From Bacillota bacterium (GTDB lineage: Bacteria > Bacillota > Clostridia > Oscillospirales > Ruminococcaceae), in the NCBI GenBank assembly GCA_023396215.1, contig JAEWWW010000030.1, positions 1 to 13,149 of the forward strand: a stretch of DNA of 13,149 nucleotides, given 5' to 3'. The notes under the pieces were generated by a model. The model did not search any database and was not told where the DNA came from. It was given only the letters and a program-made list of their open reading frames with translations. The position numbers were made by a program, and so were the translations under genes. Each line of letters starts with the position of its first letter. Position 1 is the stretch's first letter. Below, one piece after another: positions 4,872 to 11,064 of the stretch.

Positions 4872-6404
4872 CTACTCCCACTCTATGGTAGCCGGGGGCT
4901 TGGAGGTAATATCGTACACAATGCGGTTGATGTGACGCACCTCGTTGACAATGCGGTTGGAGATTTTCTCCAGCAGGTCGTAGGGGATGCGGGCCCAGTC
5001 GGCGGTCATAAAGTCGGTGGTGGTGACGCCGCGCAGCGCCAAAGTGTAGTCGTAGGTGCGCTCGTCGCCCATCACGCCCACCGAACGCATGTCGGTCAGC
5101 ACCGCAAAGTACTGGTGCACGTCGCGGGCAATACCGGCGGCGGCAATCTCTTCACGGAAGATGGCGTCGGCGTCGCGCAGGATATCCAGCTTTTCGCGGG
5201 TGATTTCGCCGATGATCCGGATGCCCAGCCCCGGGCCGGGGAATGGCTGGCGCCAAACCAGATATTCGGGCAGGCCCAGCGTCAAACCAAGCTGGCGAAC
5301 CTCGTCCTTAAAGAGCAGCCGCAGCGGCTCGATGATGTCCTTGAAATCCACATGGTCGGGCAGGCCGCCCACGTTGTGGTGGCTCTTGATGACGGCAGCG
5401 TCGCCGGTGCCGGATTCTATTACGTCGGGGTAGATGGTGCCCTGGGCCAGGAAATCCACCTTGCCCAGCTTTTTGGCCTCATCCTCAAACACGCGGATAA
5501 ACTCTTCGCCGATGGCTTTGCGCTTGGCTTCGGGGTCGGTCACCCCTGCCAGCCGCCCAAGGAAACGGTCGGCGGCGTTGACCCGGATGAAGTTCATACC
5601 GCTGTTGGCAAAGGCCTGCTCCACCTCGTTGCCTTCATTTTTGCGCATCAGGCCGTGGTCTACAAAGATGCAGGTCAGTTGACTGCCCACCGCTTTGGAA
5701 AGCAGCGCGGCCACCACCGAGCTGTCTACGCCGCCCGAGAGGGCCAGCAGCACTTTGCCGTCTCCTACCTGTTTACGCACTGCCTCGATGGCGGTTTCAG
5801 CGTAGTCCTGCATTGTCCAGTCGCCGGCGGCGCCGCAAACCTCATAGAGGAAGTTGCGCAGCATGGCGATACCGTTTTGAGTATGCTGTACCTCGGGGTG
5901 CAGCTGCAGACCGTAAAGGCGCTTCGCCGGGTTTTGTATGGCAGCCGCGGGGCAAGCGGCGGTGTGAGCCGCTGCGGTAAAGCCCTCGGGCAGCTGCTCC
6001 ACATAGTCGGTATGGCTCATCCATGCGACGCCCTGCCGGGGCAGACCCTTGAACAGAATGCAATCGGTGTTATAAAAGGTTTCGGTGCGGCCATATTCCC
6101 GGTTGTCGGGCGAAACCACCTTGCCGCCCAGGCCGTGGGCCATCAACTGCTGGCCGTAGCAGATGCCCAAAACAGGAATGCCCAGTTCATAGAGGGCTTT
6201 ATCCACCTGCGGCGCTTCTTTTCCATAAACACTGCTGGGCCCGCCGGTAAAAATAATGCCGATGGGGGCCTTTTTCTTAATCTCCTCCAACGGCAGCTTG
6301 TAGGGGTGAACCTCACAGTAAACGCCGCATTCCCGTACGCGGCGGGCAATCAGCTGGTTGTACTGACCGCCAAAATCCAGAACCAATACCATTTGATGTG
6401 ACAT
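4872..6404 (-). CDS. guaA: GMP synthase (glutamine-hydrolysing)
   Basis: A 510-residue two-domain amidotransferase that converts XMP, ATP and glutamine to GMP in the cytoplasm, the last step of guanylate synthesis. The class I glutaminase domain occupies about 1-190, with the nucleophile Cys82 in GICYGQQ and the His169/Glu171 pair in LHPEV. The PP-loop ATP pyrophosphatase domain follows, with SGGVDSS at about 223-229. The C-terminal XMP-binding/dimerisation domain ends in the family's characteristic PPATIEWE. Full length with all key residues. ATG 6404 has GGGGAAG about 8 nt upstream. Monocistronic here; no purine riboswitch is visible in the short leader. The gene marks the start of GC-rich host sequence, and its 3' end abuts the AT-rich accessory part. 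Confidence 0.98.
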   Translation of the reverse strand: MSHQMVLVLDFGGQYNQLIARRVRECGVYCEVHPYKLPLEEIKKKAPIGIIFTGGPSSVYGKEAPQVDKALYELGIPVLGICYGQQLMAHGLGGKVVSPDNREYGRTETFYNTDCILFKGLPRQGVAWMSHTDYVEQLPEGFTAAAHTAACPAAAIQNPAKRLYGLQLHPEVQHTQNGIAMLRNFLYEVCGAAGDWTMQDYAETAIEAVRKQVGDGKVLLALSGGVDSSVVAALLSKAVGSQLTCIFVDHGLMRKNEGNEVEQAFANSGMNFIRVNAADRFLGRLAGVTDPEAKRKAIGEEFIRVFEDEAKKLGKVDFLAQGTIYPDVIESGTGDAAVIKSHHNVGGLPDHVDFKDIIEPLRLLFKDEVRQLGLTLGLPEYLVWRQPFPGPGLGIRIIGEITREKLDILRDADAIFREEIAAAGIARDVHQYFAVLTDMRSVGVMGDERTYDYTLALRGVTTTDFMTADWARIPYDLLEKISNRIVNEVRHINRIVYDITSKPPATIEWE

Positions 6405-6441
6405 AGATGCGCTTCCCCGTCTTTCATGAATTTACTTCACT

Positions 6442-6470
6442 ATTTTGCCATTTCTCCTGAAAAAATGCAA
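6442..6470 (-). promoter_or_regulatory. Weak candidate promoter for guaA
   Basis: On the minus strand TTGCAT (6470-6465), 17-nt spacer, CAAAAT (6447-6442), about 40 bp before the start codon. The -10 matches only four consensus positions, so this is tentative. Confidence 0.3.
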
Positions 6471-6649
6471 GAGGAAAGCCTTTCCCCTGCCCGCGTTTTT
6501 TGGGGCCGCGCCGCACCGGCCTGCTTGCGGGATGGATAAAACCGCCAAGGCCGCAAAAAATATCTTTATCACAGGCGGCGGGGCGGCGGGCGGCCGCACA
6601 TGCCGCAGCATCAGGATGAAAGGCAAAAAATCTACCGGGAGGCAGCAGA

Positions 6650-7894
6650 ATGAAAAGAGTTGTTTGCGCCCTTTTGGGGCTTGTTTTGGTGGCCGTTATG
6701 GCGCTGGCGGTGGTGGCCGAGCCGTTTCTGCCGGTTTTTGGCAGCCGCAGCCCGCTAACCGAGCAGCGTTATACCGTGGCCCTCTCTCGGGGGCAGAGCC
6801 CCTCCTTTGCCCCCGACGAGCTGGAGCGGCGGCTGGGGCTGTTTTCCGAGAACCTGCGGGCGGTGACCTTCACCCGCCTGCCCGAGCCCGCCGACGGCAT
6901 TCTGATGCTGGCGGGCAAACAGGTTGAGCCCTATGTGCGCATCCCCCGGCAGCAGTTGGAAAAGCTGGTCTTTTTGCCCTCGGGCAGCGGCGAAGCCAGC
7001 TTTACGCTGCTGCCCGACGCCGACCAGGCGGTGGCGGCCACGCTGGCCTACACCATGCAGGCGGCCCCCAACAGCCCGCCGACCGTGAAAGGGGCCTCCT
7101 ATGAAACGCTGCAGGGGGTGCGCCGCTACGGGCGGCTGGTTGCCTCCGACCCTGACGGCGACCGGCTGAGCTACCGCCTTGTAACCCCGCCCAAAAAGGG
7201 GCAGGTGACCATCGTGGGCGACGCCTTTATCTACACCCCGCTGCCCGGCGCCAAGGGCAAGGATAGGTTCGCCTTTTGCGTACAGGATGAGCGCGGCAAC
7301 CTTTCGCCGGTGGGGGCGGTGAATATCCAGATTGAAAAGCTGGCTCAAAGCCCCTATTTCACCGACCTGCAGGGCAGCCGCTACGAATACGCCGCGGTCA
7401 AGCTTGCCGAGGCGGGGGTGCTCAGCGGCGAACGCTTTGGCGGCAGCAGGCTCTTTTACCCCGAGCGCAAGGTTACCGGGGGCGAGCTGGTGGTAATGGT
7501 GCTGGCGGCCGCGGGGCTGGATAGCAACCTTGCCCCCTGCATCAACACCGGGCTGGAAAACGACGGGGAAATCCCCCTGTGGCTCAAGCCCTACCTGAAC
7601 CGCGCCCGGGAGGCGGGGGTAATCACCGGCGCCTCCTTTGACCCGGCGGCGGTGCCAAAGCGCAGCGAGGCGGTGGAGCTTATCTGCCGCGCCGCGGGGG
7701 TAAAGCCGCCCCAGCGCCTCAACCTGCGCCTGCGGGATGTGGGCGAGATTCCCACCGGCGCGCTGCCCGCCTATATGGCGCTGGCCGAGGAAGGCCTGCT
7801 GGAGCATTACGACGGGTACAGCACCCCTGCCGCCCCGCTGGACAGGGGCTATGCCGCCGGGCTGCTGTGGGGGCTGTACAGCCGCCATTCATAA
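6650..7894 (+). CDS. Secreted Ig/cadherin-like and SLH-domain surface protein
   Basis: A 414-residue exported protein. Residues 1-23 form a signal peptide (VVCALLGLVLVAVMALAVVA, cleavage probably before Glu24). About 70-138 resembles a first cadherin-like/tandem-repeat beta domain (LPEPADGILMLAGKQVEPYV). About 140-228 is a clear cadherin-like/Big_9-type domain with a calcium-style ASDPDGDRLSYRL motif and FIYTPLPGAKGKDRF. From about 236 there are three SLH-like repeats (YFTDL...AVKLAEAGVLSG; PYLNRAREAGVITG; LPAYMALAEEGLL), normally binding pyruvylated wall polymers. Start supported by GGGAGG (6637-6642). No convincing promoter is seen in the 245 bp upstream and no terminator hairpin after it. 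Probable role: wall-anchored structural protein or one acting during envelope or spore formation. No enzyme domain is visible. Confidence 0.85.
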   Translation: MKRVVCALLGLVLVAVMALAVVAEPFLPVFGSRSPLTEQRYTVALSRGQSPSFAPDELERRLGLFSENLRAVTFTRLPEPADGILMLAGKQVEPYVRIPRQQLEKLVFLPSGSGEASFTLLPDADQAVAATLAYTMQAAPNSPPTVKGASYETLQGVRRYGRLVASDPDGDRLSYRLVTPPKKGQVTIVGDAFIYTPLPGAKGKDRFAFCVQDERGNLSPVGAVNIQIEKLAQSPYFTDLQGSRYEYAAVKLAEAGVLSGERFGGSRLFYPERKVTGGELVVMVLAAAGLDSNLAPCINTGLENDGEIPLWLKPYLNRAREAGVITGASFDPAAVPKRSEAVELICRAAGVKPPQRLNLRLRDVGEIPTGALPAYMALAEEGLLEHYDGYSTPAAPLDRGYAAGLLWGLYSRHS

Positions 7895-7934
7895 CAAAAT
7901 GCAATAAAAGGGCTAAAAAATCTTAAATTTTCTA

Positions 7935-7964
7935 TTGACAAACTATGAACATCGGTGGTAATAT
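7935..7964 (+). promoter_or_regulatory. Sigma-A promoter for the uracil-type permease
   Basis: Consensus TTGACA (7935-7940), 18-nt spacer, TAATAT (7959-7964). It gives a leader of about 40 nt with a small TGTG-CTTA-CACA hairpin possibility. No PyrR-like attenuator or purine riboswitch is visible. Confidence 0.65.
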
Positions 7965-8010
7965 TTCCATCAGTGTGCTTACACATATATTGTGAAAAGG
8001 AGAGATAAAA

Positions 8011-9339
8011 ATGGCCCAATCTCATGAAAAAGTCATTGGCTATCTGCCCGATGAAACGCCCTCTGCGGGAAAACTGGTTCTATTTGCACTTCAGCAAATC
8101 CTGGTTATGTTCCCCGCCACTGTGACGGTAGCACTGCTTACCGGGTTCCACATCTCGACCACCATCTTTGCCAGTGGATTTGCCACCCTTTGCTTCCTCT
8201 TTATTACCAAAGGTAAGATACCTCTCTATTACGGTTCCAGCTTTTCTTATATCGCTGCCGTTTGCGGTATCACCGGTGTCAGCTTCGGTCAGATTGCTCC
8301 CGATGCTCTTATCTCTCAGGCACAATTCGGTATCATTTGTTCGGGTCTTGTTTCAATCGCGGCGGGCCTGATTGTTAGCCGTTTCGGTATGGAATCGATT
8401 GAAAAGGTGCTTCCTCCTTCGGTGACCGGCTCTATCGCGATTGTAATCGGTATTTCTCTTGCCTCGGTGGCCATGACCAGCGCCGCCAATTATGATGCTT
8501 CAACAGGTCTTGCCAGTAACAATGCTTGGGTAGCTGCCCTCGTAACGTTGCTGGCAACAATTATGTTCTCGGTCTATCTGAAAGGGGTGCTGGGTCAGCT
8601 GCCCATCCTCTTCGGTATTCTCGTGGGCTATATCATCAGTATCCCCTTGGGGCTGGTGGATTTCTCCACCATCTGGACCGGCACGCTGGTGGAAATGCCC
8701 CACTTCACCCTGCCCACCCCCAGCTGGATGGCGGTTGCGGCCATTATGCCCATTGCCATCGCCACCATCCCTGAATCCACCGCACATATCTTCCAGCTGG
8801 ATATCTACATCAACGACCTTGCCAAAAAGAAGGGCAAAAAGGAATATAAGATAGCCGAGCTGCTGGGGCTTAACCTCATCGGCGACGGCATCGGCGATAT
8901 CGTGGCTTCGCTCTTCGGCGGCCCCGGCGGCACCAACTACGGCGAAAACATCTCCACCATGGCCATCACCAAGAACTTTTCCAGCAAGGTGCTGGGGGCG
9001 GCGGCTGTGATGGCAATGGGCCTTTCCTTTGTGCAGCCCCTTTCCAACGTCATCAACTCGGTGCCTGGCGCGGTTATCAACGGCGCCTGCATCTTCCTCT
9101 TCGGCGTCATCGGCGCACAGGGCATCGCCATCATGATTAACAAAAAGGTCGACCTCTTCGACGCGAAAAATCTGGCGGTTATCGCCGTGATTTTGGTGGT
9201 AGGTCTGGGCGGCCATTACGGCTTCCCCAACAGCATGATCCCCTTCTTTGGCACCCAGCTGCCCGCCATTGCCACCGCTGCCATGTGCGGCATCGGGCTG
9301 AACCTGCTGCTCTCCATCGGCGGAAAGAGCAAGGCTTAA
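8011..9339 (+). CDS. uraA: Uracil/xanthine permease, NCS2 family (UraA-like)
   Basis: A 442-residue polytopic membrane protein, the usual NCS2 size (14 helices in the UraA fold), importing a nucleobase with protons. Substrate-site residues typical of UraA-type uracil carriers are visible: Glu255 and His259 in IPESTAHI, and Glu312 in GGTNYGENIS (counterparts of E. coli UraA Glu241, His245, Glu290). The ordering QQILVMFPATVTVALLTG near the N-terminus and the GGPGGTNYGEN block are family hallmarks. ATG 8011 follows AAAGGAGAG with good spacing. It has its own promoter and terminator, so it is monocistronic. Codon use changes inside the gene: the first ~210 codons favour GGT and other T-ending codons, the rest strongly GGC/C-ending. 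Uracil is the best guess for substrate; xanthine or another base cannot be excluded. Confidence 0.92.
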   Translation: MAQSHEKVIGYLPDETPSAGKLVLFALQQILVMFPATVTVALLTGFHISTTIFASGFATLCFLFITKGKIPLYYGSSFSYIAAVCGITGVSFGQIAPDALISQAQFGIICSGLVSIAAGLIVSRFGMESIEKVLPPSVTGSIAIVIGISLASVAMTSAANYDASTGLASNNAWVAALVTLLATIMFSVYLKGVLGQLPILFGILVGYIISIPLGLVDFSTIWTGTLVEMPHFTLPTPSWMAVAAIMPIAIATIPESTAHIFQLDIYINDLAKKKGKKEYKIAELLGLNLIGDGIGDIVASLFGGPGGTNYGENISTMAITKNFSSKVLGAAAVMAMGLSFVQPLSNVINSVPGAVINGACIFLFGVIGAQGIAIMINKKVDLFDAKNLAVIAVILVVGLGGHYGFPNSMIPFFGTQLPAIATAAMCGIGLNLLLSIGGKSKA

Positions 9340-9395
9340 CCGCAAGGCTGGCTGCATAAGACTGGTTTTGCCAGTTAAATAAACCCACCTGAAAC

Positions 9396-9430
9396 GGCGG
9401 CGTCTGTATGAGGTTCATACAGACGCCGCC
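9396..9430 (+). terminator. Strong hairpin terminator after the permease
   Basis: A 16-bp perfect stem, GGCGGCGTCTGTATGA (9396-9411) with TCATACAGACGCCGCC (9415-9430), and a 3-nt loop. It is followed only by TTATGATT, so the T-tract is poor. A smaller ACTGG/CCAGT hairpin (9361-9375) precedes it. Confidence 0.7.
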
Positions 9431-9467
9431 TTATGATTCATTGATAATATATAGGCAAGGCCGGCAC

Positions 9468-9490
9468 GGGCGGATAATATCCGCCCCTAC
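9468..9490 (+). repeat. Short GC-rich palindromic repeat, copy 1
   Basis: GGGCGGATA-A-TATCCGCCC followed by CTAC: 9-bp perfect stem with a 1-nt centre. Same design as four other units in the next 350 bp. Confidence 0.75.
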
Positions 9491-9576
9491 AGAGGTTTCA
9501 GGAATATGCAGGGCAGCAGCGCATAAGGTGGCATAAAATAGTCTGCTCGATAAGGTCGCCGGGCCATCAACACAAT

Positions 9577-9599
9577 GTAGGGGCGGCTATCAGCCGCCC
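9577..9599 (-). repeat. Short GC-rich palindromic repeat, copy 2 (inverted)
   Basis: GTAG then GGGCGGCT-ATC-AGCCGCCC. The CCCCTAC tag lies on the minus strand, so this copy is reversed relative to the others. 8-bp perfect stem. Confidence 0.75.
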
Positions 9600-9636
9600 G
9601 CGTAATTTGTGCAGAAAGAATGGGAGGATTCCTATT

Positions 9637-9652
9637 CCCCTCCTCGGAGGGG
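9637..9652. repeat. Compact hairpin CCCCTCC-TC-GGAGGGG
   Basis: A 7-bp perfect stem with a 2-nt loop inside the repeat cluster. It lacks the CCCCTAC tag and may be a different repeat class. Confidence 0.5.
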
Positions 9653-9680
9653 CGTTACCTGCGGTGAGATGGTTGTCGGC

Positions 9681-9707
9681 GGGCGACCGAAGGTCGCCCC
9701 TACGGGG
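9681..9707 (+). repeat. Short GC-rich palindromic repeat, copy 3
   Basis: GGGCGACC-GAA-GGTCGCCC then CTACGGGG. The tag forms a second overlapping palindrome, CCCC-TAC-GGGG (9697-9707). 8-bp perfect stem. Confidence 0.75.
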
Positions 9708-9726
9708 AGTTCGAAGGGGGTATTGC

Positions 9727-9773
9727 GGGCCGACGGCGATAGCGAACCTCCGACAGGGGGCATCGGCCCCTAC
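9727..9773 (+). repeat. Palindromic repeat, copy 4 (long-loop variant)
   Basis: GGGCCGA (9727-9733) pairs with TCGGCCC (9763-9769), followed by CTAC. The spacing is about 29 nt rather than 1-3. It has the same end tag as the compact copies, but a different interior. Confidence 0.55.
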
Positions 9774-9794
9774 AGCATTCAGCGTCGAAACAGC

Positions 9795-9817
9795 GGGCGG
9801 ATGCCATCCGCCCCTAC
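9795..9817 (+). repeat. Short GC-rich palindromic repeat, copy 5
   Basis: GGGCGGAT-GCC-ATCCGCCC followed by CTAC and then GGGGG. It lies about 30 bp past the VanW stop and could act as that gene's terminator stem on the minus strand, though no T-run follows. Confidence 0.75.
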
Positions 9818-9847
9818 GGGGGCATGGTATCAGGCTCCCCGCCGTCC

Positions 9848-10672
9848 TCAGCGGCAGAGCGCCGGGTCGATGTGGCTGGGGTCATACAGCACCCTTGCGT
9901 GGTTGCTGAGCAGATGCCGCTCCTCCACAACATTGCCGGTTTCTTTCTCCACGGTGGAGCGCCACACCTCGTTGTTGCGGTAGTACTCCCCCTGCTCCTG
10001 CGAAAAGAAATGCTCCTTTTCATACACATGGTAGCTGTGGGGCAGCGCGCTGTCGCAGAGCAGCTGCCCGCAAAGGTGGGTATCGTCGGTATGTATCAGC
10101 AGCTGGAAGGTGTGGGGGGTATTGTTGGTCAACTGGTAGTCGAGGTAGTTGTACAGCACCGAGGTGCCGGTGCCGAAGGGCACCTGCCGCCCAAAATCGG
10201 GGAACATATCCACATCGTTGTGGTGATGGTGCTCGGTGATATCCAGCGGGCTGTGCAGCGCCATCCAGTGTATCAGGTTGGTCATCTGGCACATGCCGCC
10301 CCCCACCCCCTGGGATACCTGCCCCGAACGGATAATCAGCCCCTCCAGATACCCCTTTCTGGCGGTGCAGTTGCCCACCAGCCGCCAAAAGGAGAAGGTC
10401 TCACCCGGGCGTATCAAAATGCCGTTTATCTTGGGCGCGGCCAGCGCCAGATTGGTCGCCTTGTTGCTCTGCAGCCGGGCGTCCACCTGCCCCAGTGTAC
10501 GCCGGATAAGGGATTTATGGCTATACACCCGTACCGGCAGCTGCCGGGCGGCAAAGGCGGAGGCGTAACGCTTGCCCGAAAGCAGTTGGACAAGGTGACG
10601 CTTGATAATTTCCTTATGGGTGGATATCTGATAGGTCAGCGGGCTGATTTCACAAAAGAGCCGTCTTGCCAT
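9848..10672 (-). CDS. VanW-family protein
   Basis: A 274-residue protein of the VanW family, first named from vancomycin-resistance clusters; biochemical function unknown, with wall-related roles suspected. Visible landmarks: RPGETFSFWRLVG (88-100), GVGGGMCQMTNLIHWMAL (122-139, the family's GGG-C-Q motif), and the histidine-rich HSPLDITEHHHHNDVDMFPD (140-159) leading into GRQVPFGTGTSVLYNYLD (161-178). ATG 10672 is chosen for the GAAAGGAAGG upstream at 7-nt spacing; the longer frame from 10729 runs through the promoter. No signal peptide, membrane segment or peptidoglycan-binding domain is present, unlike larger YoaR-type relatives, so it is a minimal stand-alone form. No van resistance genes lie in the window, so resistance should not be assumed. 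Confidence 0.92.
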   Translation of the reverse strand: MARRLFCEISPLTYQISTHKEIIKRHLVQLLSGKRYASAFAARQLPVRVYSHKSLIRRTLGQVDARLQSNKATNLALAAPKINGILIRPGETFSFWRLVGNCTARKGYLEGLIIRSGQVSQGVGGGMCQMTNLIHWMALHSPLDITEHHHHNDVDMFPDFGRQVPFGTGTSVLYNYLDYQLTNNTPHTFQLLIHTDDTHLCGQLLCDSALPHSYHVYEKEHFFSQEQGEYYRNNEVWRSTVEKETGNVVEERHLLSNHARVLYDPSHIDPALCR

Positions 10673-10699
10673 GAGGGCACCTTCCTTTCGTTCCCCACT

Positions 10700-10729
10700 A
10701 GGATACCCTTTGGGGGCAAGCGATGTCAA
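10700..10729 (-). promoter_or_regulatory. Promoter for the VanW-family gene
   Basis: On the minus strand, consensus TTGACA (10729-10724), 18-nt spacer, TATCCT (10705-10700), about 28 bp before the start codon. Its -35 is only 5 bp from the -35 of the divergent plus-strand promoter. Confidence 0.6.
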
Positions 10730-10734
10730 ATGAT

Positions 10735-10763
10735 TTGTTTCTTTTGGGCGGCGGTGCTATAAT
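10735..10763 (+). promoter_or_regulatory. Extended -10 promoter pointing at the GLUG lipoprotein gene
   Basis: TTGTTT (10735-10740), 17-nt spacer, perfect TATAAT (10758-10763) with an upstream TGC (extended -10). The transcript would have a leader of about 295 nt crossing a GC-rich hairpin and a MITE-like palindrome before the lipoprotein start. It could instead make a short separate RNA. Confidence 0.55.
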
Positions 10764-10803
10764 CTGACTGAAGCATTGCCTTATTTCTGGAGGCCTGTAT
10801 GAG

Positions 10804-10840
10804 GGCGGAGGCAGGGGCCTGTAAACCTGCGCTTGCCGCC
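10804..10840 (+). other. GC-rich nested hairpin in the lipoprotein leader
   Basis: GGCGG (10804-10808) can pair with CCGCC (10836-10840), and inside it GCAGG (10811-10815) with CCTGC (10826-10830). An 8-bp direct repeat GGCCTGTA lies at 10792-10799 and again in the loop at 10816-10823. Further small palindromes (CCCGCGGG, GGCA-GCGT-TGCC) follow to about 10860. It does not match SRP, 6S, tmRNA or RNase P core motifs that I know. Confidence 0.35.
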
Positions 10841-10876
10841 ACCCGCGGGCAGCGTTGCCATGGCGCCCCCAAAGCC

Positions 10877-11040
10877 TAGGGCGTTTCTGAAAATGGAAAA
10901 CCGCCGGAAAATTCGCTGAAAACAAGCGGATGTAAGGCAAAAAGCACAGGAATACTTCATGTATTCCGAGCATTTTTAACGCAGCAAACGCTGGTTTCAG
11001 TAGAATTTGCCAAGAGTTTGGAGTTTTCAGAAAGCCCTTA
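10877..11040. mobile_element. MITE-like 164-bp imperfect palindrome
   Basis: The ends read TAGGGCGTTTCTGAAAA (left) and the complement of TAAGGGCTTTCTGAAAAC (right). The two arms, each about 79 nt, align almost throughout with interruptions (TTTCTGAAAA, AAATTC, CTGAAA, AGCG and AAAAA blocks all have partners). They close on a perfect central hairpin, GGAATAC-TTCAT-GTATTCC (10949-10967). The element is bounded by TA on both sides, as expected for IS630/Tc1-mariner-type insertion, and GCC also flanks both ends. It encodes no transposase, so it would need one supplied in trans. It ends 24 bp before the lipoprotein start codon. The family assignment is inference. Confidence 0.7.
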
Positions 11041-11064
11041 GCCACAATAAAGGAGTATTACACC

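Noticed and set aside
4845..6401. Long plus-strand open frame (518 residues) opposite guaA
   Set aside because: It is the antisense of a complete GMP synthase in GC-rich DNA; the His/Gly/Val-rich composition is typical of a shadow frame.
6405..6470. Purine (guanine) riboswitch before guaA
   Set aside because: The leader predicted from the only candidate promoter is about 30 nt, too short, and the conserved riboswitch core is not seen.
6755..7888. Minus-strand open frame of 377 residues opposite the SLH protein gene
   Set aside because: Antisense shadow; Gly/His/Arg-rich without any domain, while the sense frame has a signal peptide and recognisable domains.
9468..9817. CRISPR array
   Set aside because: The units are palindromes with variable stems, irregular spacing and mixed orientation; there are no identical repeats with unique equal-length spacers and no cas genes.
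9607..9983. Two overlapping plus-strand open frames of 100 and 124 residues
   Set aside because: They read through the palindromic repeat cluster into the antisense of the VanW gene, overlap each other in different frames, have no ribosome site and give repeat-derived low-complexity peptides.
9848..10672. Part of a vancomycin-resistance cluster
   Set aside because: Only a VanW-family protein is present; vanH, vanA/B, vanX, vanR and vanS are absent, and stand-alone VanW proteins are common in Firmicutes.
10698..11045. Minus-strand open frame of 115 residues
   Set aside because: It runs through the MITE-like palindrome and the VanW promoter and has no ribosome site; it is a by-product of the repeat.
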